DNA of 64,000 bases from assembly GCF_026341825.1 (NCBI RefSeq), contig NZ_JAPENY010000001.1, positions 3,038,001 through 3,102,000 of the forward strand, written 5' to 3'. Source of the stretch: Streptomyces sp. NBC_00620. GTDB taxonomy: Bacteria > Actinomycetota > Actinomycetes > Streptomycetales > Streptomycetaceae. The translations under genes and the position numbers were made by a program. The stretch's first letter is position 1. Each line of letters begins with the position of its first letter. Below are positions 8,918-18,096 of the stretch, piece after piece. The notes under the pieces were generated by a model that was not told where the DNA came from, did no database searches, and worked only from the letters and a program-made list of their open reading frames with translations.

Positions 8918-10207
8918 TCAGATGCGTTGGCGGCCCCGGTAGGGGACCAGCGCGATCAGCAGCGCCAGCGTTGCCGCGGTGACCGGAACGCCGTAGCCCG
9001 CCGTTGTCGACACGGCCTCCACCACCCATCCGCCAGCGACCGAGCCGCAGGCGATACCGCCCAGCAGGCCCGTCACCGCGAGGGTCATGCCCTCGTTCAA
9101 TCGGCCCTCGGGGGTGCGGTGTTGGATCAGGGCCATGCCGGTGACCATGGTCGGGGCTGTTGCCATGCCGGCTAGGAGGAGGGCGCCGGAGAGGGGGAGG
9201 AGGGAGTTGGTCAGGGAGGCGGCGAGGAGGGGGAGGGTCAGTAGCGCCGCCATGGCGGCGACGCACAGGGGGTAGCGGCGTTCGGCGGGGGCGGTCGGCT
9301 TGCGGGCGCCGTACAGGAGTCCTGCCGCGCAGGAGCCTGCGGCCTGGAGTGCTAGGACCGCTCCCGCTGCCGACTTGTGGCCCTGCGCGTCCGCGAAGGC
9401 GATCGTCACGACCTCCATTGAGCCGAATATCGCGCCAGTGGCGAGGAATCCGAGGAGCAGCGGGGGCATTCCGGGGGCCCGGACAGGGGACTTGGCGTTC
9501 GTACGTCGGTGGGGTGGCGGTTCTGTCGAACGCTGGGCGGCGAAGAGCAGTACGCCCGTCATCAGTAGTACGCCTCCGACCAGCGTGCCCGCCTCCGGGA
9601 ACAAGGTTCCGCACAGGAAGGCCGCGAGGACCGGGCCCAGCATGAAGCACAGCTCGTCCGCGGCCTGTTCGAAGGAGTTGGCGGTGTGCAGGGTCTTGTC
9701 GTCGCCCTTGTGGAGGTGGGCCCAGCGGGCGCGTGACATGCCGCCCGTGTTGGGGATCGTGGCCGTGGCGGCGTAGGAGACGAACAGGGTCCAGTCGGGT
9801 GCCCCGTAGTGCACGCACAGCATCAGCGCGATGGTGCCGAGGAGGGCGAAGGCCGTCGCGGGCACGGCGATGCGCGCCTGGCCGTGGCGGTCGATGAGAC
9901 GCGCGGTCCAGGGGGCGACCACCGCCGTTGCCGCCAGGCCCGTCGCCGTCACGGCACCGGCGAGCGCGTACGAGCCACGCGCTCCCGCGATCATGATGAC
10001 CGCGCTCACGCTGAACATGCCCATGGGGAGCCGGGCGAGGAGATTTCCGAGGGTGAAGGCGCGGGTGCCGGGGGTGAGGAAGAGGCGGCGGTACGGGCCC
10101 GGTGGGCGTCTTTGCTTGAAGCGCGGGCGGAAGTCGACGGCTACGAGGGTGTCGCCCGTGACGGTGAGGAGCGGCAAGTGTGGCTGGTCAGAGGGGTGTT
10201 GCGGCAT
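8918..10207 (-). CDS. MFS transporter
   Basis: Major facilitator superfamily protein of about 429 residues with roughly twelve hydrophobic segments. The loop WTARLIDRHGQARIAVPATA resembles the MFS loop 2-3 motif (D-R-x-G-R-R). It resembles efflux-type transporters, but no substrate can be named. The start at 10207 is the first ATG and lacks a strong ribosome site; a later start before FRPRFKQRRPPGPYRRLF is possible because the first 30 residues are not membrane-like. It is divergent from the LysR regulator by about 80 nt, which suggests control by it. Confidence 0.88.
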   Translation of the reverse strand: MPQHPSDQPHLPLLTVTGDTLVAVDFRPRFKQRRPPGPYRRLFLTPGTRAFTLGNLLARLPMGMFSVSAVIMIAGARGSYALAGAVTATGLAATAVVAPWTARLIDRHGQARIAVPATAFALLGTIALMLCVHYGAPDWTLFVSYAATATIPNTGGMSRARWAHLHKGDDKTLHTANSFEQAADELCFMLGPVLAAFLCGTLFPEAGTLVGGVLLMTGVLLFAAQRSTEPPPHRRTNAKSPVRAPGMPPLLLGFLATGAIFGSMEVVTIAFADAQGHKSAAGAVLALQAAGSCAAGLLYGARKPTAPAERRYPLCVAAMAALLTLPLLAASLTNSLLPLSGALLLAGMATAPTMVTGMALIQHRTPEGRLNEGMTLAVTGLLGGIACGSVAGGWVVEAVSTTAGYGVPVTAATLALLIALVPYRGRQRI

Positions 10208-10290
10208 GGATCAAGCATCGGCCGGGGTGGTGACCGGGGTCCAACACCTACTCCGTGGCGATTGACGCGTCTGGGTTGTAAGTTCGCGTG

Positions 10291-11295
10291 ATGTCCGCTC
10301 AGCAGTCCCGGTCGCACGGGAGAACGCCGTCCCACCTCGACCCCCGCCTTCTGCGTGCCTTCGTGGCGGTCGCCGAGGAGCTGCACTTCACGCGTGCGGC
10401 CGCCCGCCTCTACGTCGCCCAGCAGGCGCTGAGCCGGGACATCCGGCGCCTGGAACGGGAGCTGGGCGCCGAACTCTTCGTACGCACGACCCGCCAGGTG
10501 ACGCTGACGGGGGACGGCGAGCGGCTGTTGCCGTATGCGGTGGGTGTGCTGGAGGCGCAGGACGAGCTGCTGGCCGCGTTCACGCGGGGGCAGCGCGAAC
10601 GTCCTCTCCTCGTCGACATCAACTCCCCAGGGCTGATCTCCGGCCGGGTTCTCGAGCGGGCCCGTGCGCTCGCGCCCGGCAGCGAGCTGATGGCCCGCTT
10701 CGAGAGTGGGCTCACCGGTGCGGCGGGGGAGATGCTCGCGGGTCGTCTGGACGCGTCGTTCGGGCGGTTCGCCGGGCTCGACCCGGTGCTGCGGGCCCGG
10801 CTGGAGCAGCAGCCCGTACGGTACGAGCCGATGGCCGTCATCCTGCCCGAGGACCATCACCTCGCCGCCCTGGACGCGGTGCCGCTGGCCGCGCTCTCGG
10901 GCGAGACCGTGTACGCGGGGGCGGGAAATCCGCGCACGCTGGAGTGGACCGACCTGGCCCGCCACCTGTTCGAGGGACGCGGCATCGAGCTCGCGGCACC
11001 GGCGCCGGTGGCAATCGGAGCGGAGGAGTTCCGGCGGATCATGGCCAAGACGCGGACCCCCGTTCTCGCCGTGGTGGATTTTCCGGCCATGCCTGAAACG
11101 GTCCTGAGACCTCTCGTCGACCCCGTCCCCCTGTCACCGGTGTCGCTGGTGTGGCGCAAGGGGCTGGTGCATCCGGGGATTGATGCCCTCCGCCGGGCAG
11201 CCGTCGAACTTGCGGGCGAGACAGCATGGCTGCGGCGGCCCGAGGACGGGTGGATTCCGGCCGCAGATGCACTCATCATGATGAGCCACAGGTGA
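10291..11295 (+). CDS. LysR family transcriptional regulator
   Basis: LysR-type regulator of 334 residues. The N-terminal helix-turn-helix is clear (LLRAFVAVAEELHFTRAAAR, then YVAQQALSRDIRRLERELGA, LFVRTT), followed by a LysR substrate-binding domain. GTG at 10288 and ATG at 10291 are adjacent in-frame starts and the ATG is preferred. The gene is divergent from the MFS transporter, the classic arrangement for a LysR regulator and its target. The effector is unknown. Confidence 0.92.
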   Translation: MSAQQSRSHGRTPSHLDPRLLRAFVAVAEELHFTRAAARLYVAQQALSRDIRRLERELGAELFVRTTRQVTLTGDGERLLPYAVGVLEAQDELLAAFTRGQRERPLLVDINSPGLISGRVLERARALAPGSELMARFESGLTGAAGEMLAGRLDASFGRFAGLDPVLRARLEQQPVRYEPMAVILPEDHHLAALDAVPLAALSGETVYAGAGNPRTLEWTDLARHLFEGRGIELAAPAPVAIGAEEFRRIMAKTRTPVLAVVDFPAMPETVLRPLVDPVPLSPVSLVWRKGLVHPGIDALRRAAVELAGETAWLRRPEDGWIPAADALIMMSHR

Positions 11296-11454
11296 GACAA
11301 AGCGATGCGTGTCTCTGGCGTGCGCTACATTCTGAGTCCGGGCGCAGTGTGGTAGTGGGGGGCGCTGGGGCGGGTGGGGGCCCGTTCCGGACGACATTTG
11401 AGCAAGGCCCGGGAGTCGTGTGCGCTCCCGCAACTGTCCCGTGGGGGGATACGC

Positions 11455-12579
11455 GTGCACGTAGAAAACTGGCGGAAAGACGCCCAACTGGTCGGACGAG
11501 ATGTCGATCAGCCAAGTGGGCGCGGAGCCGATTCGTCGTATCCCGAGCCGCATCAGCAGCCGCAGCCGTACTCGCGTGACACCGAGCCGCGTGACACCGA
11601 GCCGCGTGACACCGAGCCGCGTGACACCGAGTCCCGTGGAGCCGAGTCGCGTGGAACCGGTCGGTTTCCGCGGCAGGAGCCTGGCGGGGCGGTGGTTTGG
11701 CCGGAGGCTGCCGGTAGAACGTCGTCCTGGCCGCTCACTCAGCGGCAGGGGTCGAGCGCGGAGCGCGCGCCGGAACCAGAGGGGGAGCTCCTGGCGGGCT
11801 CTGAACGCGACCCCGGCCCGGAGCAGTCAGGGCCCATCTGGGAGCAGGACGACCCCGGCCACACCCATGACCCCCACGAGGTGACGATCCAGCTCGACGG
11901 CGCCGGACGTCAGCTCGAGGACTGGCTGGTCCAGCAGGCCAAGGACGCGCCGACCGCTCAGGACGGCTCGGACGGTCCGGTCTTCGTCGACGAGTCGGGC
12001 CGTCGCAGCCGCAGATACCGCCGCCTCGGCATGCTCGTGGGCCTGGCCTGCGCGGTCTACGCCGTCGTGATCGTCGTCACGCTGCTCTCGGGCAACTCCA
12101 ACGCGCCCTGGATCCCGATGCCGGGCCAGCAGGAGGACCAGCCGGCCGGCCAGGTCGACACGTCACCGCTGCCCGCCGAGACGGTGAGCCCGACCGGCAC
12201 GGGCAGCGCCTCACCGGGCGCGTCCGCGACGGCCAGCGACGGTACGACGCCGGCACCGGGCGCCAACCCGACACCCGACGCCTCCGGCAGCGCCGCGAAC
12301 CCGGGCACGTCCACCGACCCGAAGCCCTCGGCGTCCGCCACGACCTCGCAGGACCCGGGCACCAGCACCTCGCCGGACCCGGAGCCCACGGCCACGGCGA
12401 CCAACTCCCCGGATCCCACTCCGACCGACACCGCCACGACGCCCGCCCCGTCGGACAGCCCGGTCACCGGCGGCGACACGGGAGCAGTTGCCGAGGGCGC
12501 CGTCGAGCAGAACCTCGTAGCGACCATCGACACCCAGCCCAGCACCACCAGCTCCTCGTCCCCGGAGAACAACCTCTGA
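11455..12579 (+). CDS. matA: MatA-like single-pass membrane protein of the surface-glycan locus
   Basis: Protein of 374 residues with no enzymatic domain. It has a polar N-terminal region with Arg-Asp-Thr-Glu-Pro repeats, one transmembrane segment (LGMLVGLACAVYAVVIVVTL) and an outer Ser/Thr/Pro-rich tail of about 150 residues, probably spanning the wall. The GTG at 11455 (VHVENWRKDAQ) follows GGGGGG; the upstream ATG at 11374 has no ribosome site. Its stop overlaps the next gene as TGATG. The position directly before the deacetylase-glycosyltransferase matches matA of Streptomyces, needed with matB for poly-GlcNAc-type surface polymer and pellet formation. Symbol by context. Confidence 0.75.
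   Translation: MHVENWRKDAQLVGRDVDQPSGRGADSSYPEPHQQPQPYSRDTEPRDTEPRDTEPRDTESRGAESRGTGRFPRQEPGGAVVWPEAAGRTSSWPLTQRQGSSAERAPEPEGELLAGSERDPGPEQSGPIWEQDDPGHTHDPHEVTIQLDGAGRQLEDWLVQQAKDAPTAQDGSDGPVFVDESGRRSRRYRRLGMLVGLACAVYAVVIVVTLLSGNSNAPWIPMPGQQEDQPAGQVDTSPLPAETVSPTGTGSASPGASATASDGTTPAPGANPTPDASGSAANPGTSTDPKPSASATTSQDPGTSTSPDPEPTATATNSPDPTPTDTATTPAPSDSPVTGGDTGAVAEGAVEQNLVATIDTQPSTTSSSSPENNL
11575..11664 (+). repeat. Tandem 15-bp repeats inside matA-like gene
   Basis: Six consecutive 15-bp units. The first three are identical (CGTGACACCGAGCCG), the fourth differs at its end and the last two are more degenerate. The period is a multiple of three, giving repeated Arg-Asp-Thr-Glu-Pro in the cytoplasmic N-terminal part. 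Copy number could vary between strains without breaking the frame. Confidence 0.9.
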
Positions 12580-14801
12580 TGGCATCCCGCACCAGCCGTC
12601 ACGCCTCAGCGCCCCGCGCGAGGCGACCCGAACGCAGCGCCGGGCGCCGACGGCTGCCCATGCGCTATCTGCTTCCCTCGCTCATCCTCGTCGCCCTGAT
12701 GGCGATGCTGATGCTGCGCGGCTACGTACACAGCGAGATCCTCGCCGACCACCGCGTCCGCCCCCCGGTCTCCTACGACCAGGTGCCCGACAAGATCCTC
12801 AAGGGCGGCCCGGTCATCGACACCCGCAGCGGGCGTACGACCACCTTGAGAGTCCCGGACCACCGCCTCGTCCTCACCTTCGACGACGGCCCGGACCCGA
12901 CGTGGACCCCGAAGGTCCTCGACGTCCTGAAGAAGTACGACGCGCACGCCGTCTTCTTCGTCACCGGCACCATGGCCTCGCGCTACCCGGACCTGGTGCA
13001 GCGCATGGTGGACGAGGGCCACGAGGTCGGCCTGCACACCTTCAACCACCCCGACCTCTCCTACCAGTCCAAGAAGCGCATCGACTGGGAGCTGTCCCAG
13101 AACCAGCTGGCCCTGGCGGGCGCCGCGGGCATCCGTACGTCCCTGTTCCGCCCCCCGTACTCGTCGTTCTCCGACGCCATGGACAACAAGTCCTGGCCCG
13201 TGACGCAGTACATAGGCACCCGCGGCTACATCACCGTCGTCAACAACACCGACAGTGAGGACTGGAAGAAGCCCGGCGTCCGCACGATCATCGAAAACGC
13301 CACACCCAAGCGCGGCAAGGGCGCGATCGTCCTGATGCACGACTCCGGCGGCGACCGCCACCAGACCGTCCAGGCGCTCGACAGGCTCCTGCCCCAGCTC
13401 CAGGACCGGGGCTACGAATTCCAGAACCTCACCGAGGCGCTCGACGCCCCCAGCGCGAGCACCAAGGTCACCGGGCTCGACCTGTGGAAGGGCAAGGCCT
13501 GGGTCAACCTGGTCCAGGCCTCCGAGAGGACCACCGACGCCCTCGTCGTCGGCATCGCCGTCATCGGCGTCCTGGTCTTCACCCGCTTCGGCCTGATGCT
13601 GCTGCTCTCCGTCCTGCACGCCCGCCGGGTGCGGCGCGCCGGCTTCCGCTGGGGCCCGGTACCGATCACCGAACCGGTGTCGGTGCTGGTCCCGGCGTAC
13701 AACGAGGCCAAGTGCATTGAAAACACGGTTCATTCGCTGATGGCGAGCGAGCATCCCATCGAGATCATCGTCATCGACGACGGCTCGAGCGACGGCACGG
13801 CCCGCATCGTCGAGGACCTGCGCCTGCCGAACGTACGCGTCGTACGGCAGCTCAACGCCGGCAAGCCCGCCGCCCTCAACCGCGGCATCTCGAACGCCCG
13901 TCACGACCTCATCGTGATGATGGACGGCGACACCGTCTTCGAACCGGCGACGGTACGCGAACTGGTCCAGCCCTTCGCCGACCCGACCGTCGGCGCCGTC
14001 GCCGGCAACGCGAAGGTCGGCAACCGCGACTCCCTCATCGGCGCCTGGCAGCACATCGAGTACGTGATGGGCTTCAACCTCGACCGCCGTATGTACGACA
14101 TGCTCCGCTGCATGCCGACGATCCCCGGCGCCGTCGGGGCCTTCCGCCGCTCCGCCCTGGAACGCGTCGGCGGCATGAGCGACGACACGCTAGCCGAGGA
14201 CACCGACATCACCATCGCGATGCACCGCGACGGCTGGCGGGTCGTGTACGCGGAGAACGCCCGAGCGTGGACCGAGGCACCGGAGACCGTCCAGCAGCTC
14301 TGGTCCCAGCGCTACCGCTGGTCGTACGGCACGATGCAGGCGATCTGGAAGCACCGCAGGGCGGTCATCGAACGGGGCCCGTCGGGCCGCTTCGGCCGGG
14401 TCGGCATGCCCCTGGTGTCCCTCTTCATGATCCTGGCCCCGCTCCTCGCCCCGCTGATCGACGTGTTCCTCCTCTACGGACTCGTCTTCGGCCCGACGCA
14501 GAAGACGATCGTGGCCTGGCTGGGCGTCCTGGCCATCCAGGCGGTGTGCGCGGCGTACGCCTTCCGCCTCGACCGGGAACGCATGACGCACCTGATATCC
14601 CTCCCGCTCCAGCAGATCCTCTACCGGCAGTTGATGTACGTGGTCCTGCTCCAGTCCTGGATCACCGCGCTCACCGGCGGCCGGCTGCGCTGGCAGAAAC
14701 TGCGGCGCACGGGTGTCGTGGGGGCGCCGGGGGCGATCCCGCGCCAGCCTGACCGGGATTCGCGTGACCGGAACTCGAACGATCGGAGGCCGGTCGGATG
14801 A
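12579..14801 (+). CDS. matB: Bifunctional polysaccharide deacetylase/family 2 glycosyltransferase
   Basis: Protein of 740 residues fusing two activities. After an N-terminal membrane anchor (LLPSLILVALMAMLMLRGYV), residues about 85-285 form a NodB-type polysaccharide deacetylase (LTFDDGPDPTWTPKVL, HTFNHPDLS, RPPYSS), probably outside the cell. After another membrane segment, residues about 360-600 form a GT2 processive glycosyltransferase (SVLVPAYNEAK, IDDGSSDGT, MMDGDTVF, EDTDIT, QRYRWSYG), then more membrane helices. This is the MatB layout, proposed to make and N-deacetylate poly-beta-1,6-GlcNAc used in hyphal aggregation and adhesion. It starts in a TGATG overlap and ends in an ATGA overlap with the acyltransferase. 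Confidence 0.9.
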   Translation: MASRTSRHASAPRARRPERSAGRRRLPMRYLLPSLILVALMAMLMLRGYVHSEILADHRVRPPVSYDQVPDKILKGGPVIDTRSGRTTTLRVPDHRLVLTFDDGPDPTWTPKVLDVLKKYDAHAVFFVTGTMASRYPDLVQRMVDEGHEVGLHTFNHPDLSYQSKKRIDWELSQNQLALAGAAGIRTSLFRPPYSSFSDAMDNKSWPVTQYIGTRGYITVVNNTDSEDWKKPGVRTIIENATPKRGKGAIVLMHDSGGDRHQTVQALDRLLPQLQDRGYEFQNLTEALDAPSASTKVTGLDLWKGKAWVNLVQASERTTDALVVGIAVIGVLVFTRFGLMLLLSVLHARRVRRAGFRWGPVPITEPVSVLVPAYNEAKCIENTVHSLMASEHPIEIIVIDDGSSDGTARIVEDLRLPNVRVVRQLNAGKPAALNRGISNARHDLIVMMDGDTVFEPATVRELVQPFADPTVGAVAGNAKVGNRDSLIGAWQHIEYVMGFNLDRRMYDMLRCMPTIPGAVGAFRRSALERVGGMSDDTLAEDTDITIAMHRDGWRVVYAENARAWTEAPETVQQLWSQRYRWSYGTMQAIWKHRRAVIERGPSGRFGRVGMPLVSLFMILAPLLAPLIDVFLLYGLVFGPTQKTIVAWLGVLAIQAVCAAYAFRLDRERMTHLISLPLQQILYRQLMYVVLLQSWITALTGGRLRWQKLRRTGVVGAPGAIPRQPDRDSRDRNSNDRRPVG

Positions 14802-16090
14802 CGACGCACGACTATGCGGCGGGGGCGACGCCGCCGTTGGGGGCGCCGAGGGTTGCCGCGCCTGAGCGGGGGTTCGCTCCGCCTGCGGGTGTGGCCCCGC
14901 CTGCGGCTGCGGCTGCGGGTGCGGCGGCTGCGAGCGGGAAGAGGCCGGGCCGCGACCGCTACTTGGACCTGCTGCGCTCGATCGCCCTGGTCCGCGTGGT
15001 CGCGTACCACCTCTTCGGCTGGGCGTGGCTGACGGTCCTCTTCCCCTCCATGGGCGTGATGTTCGCGCTGGCGGGTTCGCTGATGGCGCGCTCGCTGAGC
15101 CGCCCGGCGTGGGGTGTGATCCGTGGCCGCATCCGCCGACTCCTGCCACCCCTCTGGGTGTTCAGCGCGGTGGTACTGGTCCTGCTGTTCGCGGGCGGCT
15201 GGAACCTGTCCGAGGACCCGGACCACGGCGGCACCTGGGGCCTGGTCGAGATGATCAACTACATCATCCCGCTCGGCGCCCCGCCGTTCCCCTGGAACAT
15301 CGGCTCCAAGTCGGGCCTCCTGGAGGACACTTGGGCGGTCCAGGCGGCGGGCCCGCTGTGGTACCTGCGCGCCTACCTGTGGTTCGTGATCGCCTCCCCG
15401 CTGCTGCTGTGGGCGTTCCGCCGTGCACCCTGGCCCACGCTCCTCGCCCCCCTCGCCCTGACGGCGGTCGTCGGCACCGGCGTGGTGTCGATCCCCGGCG
15501 AAACGGGCAACGCCGTCTCGGACTTCGCGGTCTTCGGCGGCTGCTGGGTCCTGGGCTTCGCCCACCAGGAAGGCGTACTGGCGAAGGTTCCCCGCTATCT
15601 TGCGGTCTCCTGCTCGGTCCTGATCATGGCCTTCGGCCTGTGGTGGGCGTCCGGCCATCTGGGCCCGGACGGCTGGGACTTGAACGACATCCCGCTGGCC
15701 CAGGCGACCTGGTCCTTCGGCTTCGTCGTCATCCTCCTCCAGTACGCCCCGTCATGGCAGGAACTCCCGGGCCGCCTCGCCAAGTGGGACAAACTCATCA
15801 CCCTGTCCAACAACCGAGCCGTCACGATCTACCTCTGGCACAACATGCTGATCATGGCCACGGTCCCGATCATCGACCTCGCCTACAACCTGCCGTTCAT
15901 GCAGGGCGAGGCAGCCACGGGGCTGCTGGACTCGACGTACATGGTGTGGATGTTCTTGCTGGTCTGGCCGTTGATAGGCCTCGCGATCGTCTCGGTGGGC
16001 TGGGTCGAGGATCTGGCGGCACAGCGGAGTCCGAGGTTGTGGCCGAACGGGGTGAAGCGGGGGGCTGCGTGGGGGCGGCGGAAGGGTTGA
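14798..16090 (+). CDS. Acyltransferase 3 family membrane protein
   Basis: Membrane acyltransferase of 430 residues (OafA/NodX-like family). After about 45 Ala/Pro/Gly-rich residues it starts the family pattern DRYLDLLRSIALVRVVAYHL, where the final His is the conserved catalytic-type residue, and has about ten hydrophobic helices with NRAVTIYLWHNMLIM near the end. It should transfer an acyl group to a sugar of the polymer made by the upstream genes. The ATGA overlap with matB and the terminator behind it indicate that it is the last gene of the operon. Confidence 0.87.
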   Translation: MTTHDYAAGATPPLGAPRVAAPERGFAPPAGVAPPAAAAAGAAAASGKRPGRDRYLDLLRSIALVRVVAYHLFGWAWLTVLFPSMGVMFALAGSLMARSLSRPAWGVIRGRIRRLLPPLWVFSAVVLVLLFAGGWNLSEDPDHGGTWGLVEMINYIIPLGAPPFPWNIGSKSGLLEDTWAVQAAGPLWYLRAYLWFVIASPLLLWAFRRAPWPTLLAPLALTAVVGTGVVSIPGETGNAVSDFAVFGGCWVLGFAHQEGVLAKVPRYLAVSCSVLIMAFGLWWASGHLGPDGWDLNDIPLAQATWSFGFVVILLQYAPSWQELPGRLAKWDKLITLSNNRAVTIYLWHNMLIMATVPIIDLAYNLPFMQGEAATGLLDSTYMVWMFLLVWPLIGLAIVSVGWVEDLAAQRSPRLWPNGVKRGAAWGRRKG

Positions 16091-16103
16091 TGTGGAGGTC
16101 GTA

Positions 16104-16133
16104 CGTGGGTGCGTACTCAAGTACGCACCCACG
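16104..16133 (+). terminator. Hairpin terminator after acyltransferase
   Basis: Perfect 13-bp stem (CGTGGGTGCGTAC and its complement) with a TCAA loop, 13 nt after the acyltransferase stop. There is no T tract, which is usual for Streptomyces terminators. It closes the mat operon and lies at the left border of the toxin island. Confidence 0.8.
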
Positions 16134-16207
16134 AGCGTGAGGGGTTCGGTGTTGGCGGTCCCGGCTTTGCAGGGGCCAATGTGGTGACAGATTCAGACCA
16201 TCAAGAT

Positions 16208-16364
16208 CACTGAATCGAAGGTTCCGCACCGCGAGTTAGCCATGTTCTGTAGGCCTATGCCTGACTTGACTTCCCCTTGGAAGCAATTCGCTCTGGTGTC
16301 ACCACATACGCCCCCGATACCGTGTGGCTGCCCTCCCGAACCCCACGCCGCACAGGAGTCCGTT
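16208..16364 (+). promoter_or_regulatory. Conserved leader, copy A
   Basis: The 157 nt before lipoprotein A align without gaps to the 157 nt before lipoprotein B (23981-24137), with 28 mismatches by hand count. Blocks such as TCGAAGGTTCCGC, ATTCGCTCTGGTGT and CTGCCCTCCCGAACCCCACG are unchanged. It ends in the ribosome site CAGGAG. Promoter and 5' UTR elements are the likely reason for conservation; I could not assign -35/-10 hexamers. Confidence 0.65.
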
Positions 16365-17021
16365 GTGAACCGCCGTCCCAGCCTGCTCGCCACGGCCGCC
16401 CTTGGCGCGGCCGCGGCCGTCCTTCTGACTGGCTGCGGGGGCGGTGACGGTGACTCTGCGGGCAACGACAAGATCGCCGGGGCCGATACGGGGGCTGAGA
16501 CGTCGGCATCGCCGAGTGCCTCCGCCGCGGCGGCCGCCGACCGGCCGAAGATCGAGTTGCCGTCGGACGTCACGGACAAGTACGAGGACTGGAAGACCGG
16601 CGACGATGCCAAGGACGCGGTCCTGGCGGACACCGCCGGGCGTATCGACGCCACGAACGACGCCATCCTGCAGGGCGATACCGGTGCGCCGGGCCTTTCC
16701 TTCTACTACCGGGACACGGCGTTGAGCGATGCGGTGGAGTGGGTGCAGGCGTATGTGGACGCCAACATGTCCTTCACTGGCACGACTCGTTACTACGCCC
16801 CCAAAGTCACCTTGTCCGGTGAGAAGTCGGCGGATGTCGTCTATTGCGCTGACGAGAGCAAGGGGTTCAGCAAGAACCGCAAGACGAACAAGGTCGACAA
16901 GACGGCCTCGGACGAAAGCCCGTACGTGCTGTACAACACGCGCCTTGAGAAGAACGAGCAGGGCGTTTGGCAAGCGACCAACCTGATCTCAAAACGGGGA
17001 GACAAGACATGCGCCGCGTGA
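16365..17021 (+). CDS. Putative lipoprotein, copy A
   Basis: Lipoprotein of 218 residues of unknown family. The GTG at 16365 follows CAGGAG; signal peptide RRPSLLATAALGAAAAVLL ends in lipobox LTGC, then a Gly/Asp/Ser/Ala-rich linker and a mature domain of about 150 residues with two Cys. The first ~66 residues are nearly identical to copy B at 24138, while the mature domain has clearly diverged (FYYRDTALSDAVEWVQAYVD against FYYEGEAAANTQTFIEAYVE), although both proteins are 218 residues. It overlaps the next gene by 13 nt. A surface role linked to the toxin genes is inferred from context only. Confidence 0.8.
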   Translation: MNRRPSLLATAALGAAAAVLLTGCGGGDGDSAGNDKIAGADTGAETSASPSASAAAAADRPKIELPSDVTDKYEDWKTGDDAKDAVLADTAGRIDATNDAILQGDTGAPGLSFYYRDTALSDAVEWVQAYVDANMSFTGTTRYYAPKVTLSGEKSADVVYCADESKGFSKNRKTNKVDKTASDESPYVLYNTRLEKNEQGVWQATNLISKRGDKTCAA

Positions 17022-18055
17022 GCAGACGGGGGCGCACCTTGGCCCTGAGCGTGATAGTTGCGGTTTGCGTCGCCGGGTTGTCCGGCACCGCTGAGGCGTA
17101 CGGTCCGGGCGACGGACAGGGATCCGGTACCACGGGCCCTTCCGGCAACACCGACGGCGAGGGCAATCTGTCGGCGACTGCGGGCGCTGTCGTCTTCGAC
17201 CGTTCGAAGAATGGTTCGGGTGAGTCGGCAGGTCCGGTGGCTTCCACGACCAGCACGTGGACGCCGCCTGCCTGTTACTACGCTCCCATGTATTCGCCGG
17301 CCCAGTTGCAGGAGAATTTGGAGTCGGTCTGGGAGGCGGAGTCGACGGGTTACGAGTGGGATGCCTCGCAGCGTAAGCGCTATGTCGAAGGCGACCCGTA
17401 CACGGACTTCAACAAGGACAAGGCCGGCAAGGGGTATTGGTGGTCGGGGTATGTCGCGGAGGGGCGCGCGGGTGATCCGGGTGCGCTGGACTGTGACAAG
17501 CCCTATTTCTGGGTGGACACGGGTGAACCGCCGCCGGCGGACATTCCGGAGGCGATCACGCCCGAGATCCTGGCGCAGCTGGCGTATGCCGAGATCCGCG
17601 TCCCCTCGACCAAGGTGGATCTGGCCCCGGCCGGTACCACGAAGGTGAATCTGCCGACGTGGGCGTGGCTGGACACGGCGGAGTTCAAGCCGGTGTCGGT
17701 GACGGCGTCGGTGCCGTTGCTTGACGTCCAGGCGACGACTGTTGCGGAGCCGGTCTCCGTGAAGATCGAGCCGGGCACGGGCGATGCCACGACGTACCCG
17801 GCCTCCGGTGTCTGTGAGATCAACAACGGCCGGATCGGTGAGGCGTACGCGGCGGGCAAGGCGGATGAGACTCCGCCGTGTGGAGTGAAGTACCTGCGTT
17901 CTTCGGGCGAGGACTCGTACAAGCTGAGGGCGACCATTACCTGGAAGATCCACTGGACCGGCACGGGTGTGGCCCAGGAACAGCCGTTGCCCGATGGCGA
18001 GTTCGGGGCTGAGCAGAACGTCGTCGTGCAGGAGATCCAGGCCGTCAACCGCTGA
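17009..18055 (+). CDS. Putative secreted protein, copy A
   Basis: Secreted protein of 348 residues with a signal peptide (RRVSRRGRTLALSVIVAVCV, ending near GTAEA) and no recognised domain. The mature part has four Cys and ends in QEIQAVNR. Its last 300 residues align without gaps to copy B (24782-25834) and are almost the same, while the signal peptides differ. The ATG at 17009 is chosen because it has GGGGAGAC upstream and its 13-nt overlap with the lipoprotein stop is exactly repeated in copy B; a GTG at 17018 (GTGA overlap) is the alternative. It converges with the Rhs operon. Confidence 0.8.
   Translation: MRRVSRRGRTLALSVIVAVCVAGLSGTAEAYGPGDGQGSGTTGPSGNTDGEGNLSATAGAVVFDRSKNGSGESAGPVASTTSTWTPPACYYAPMYSPAQLQENLESVWEAESTGYEWDASQRKRYVEGDPYTDFNKDKAGKGYWWSGYVAEGRAGDPGALDCDKPYFWVDTGEPPPADIPEAITPEILAQLAYAEIRVPSTKVDLAPAGTTKVNLPTWAWLDTAEFKPVSVTASVPLLDVQATTVAEPVSVKIEPGTGDATTYPASGVCEINNGRIGEAYAAGKADETPPCGVKYLRSSGEDSYKLRATITWKIHWTGTGVAQEQPLPDGEFGAEQNVVVQEIQAVNR
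17153..18055 (+). repeat. 903-nt duplicated block, copy A (partner 24932-25834)
   Basis: From the GACGGCGAG codons to the stop region, this block is the same length (903 nt) as 24932-25834 and visibly about nine-tenths identical, mostly with silent changes. Together with the conserved leader and lipoprotein N-terminus it brackets a divergent segment (about 16567-17152). Confidence 0.85.
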
Positions 18056-18096
18056 CGCTGGAGTTGAGTTGGGTGGGCCTGCCTGGTGCTGTTGCG

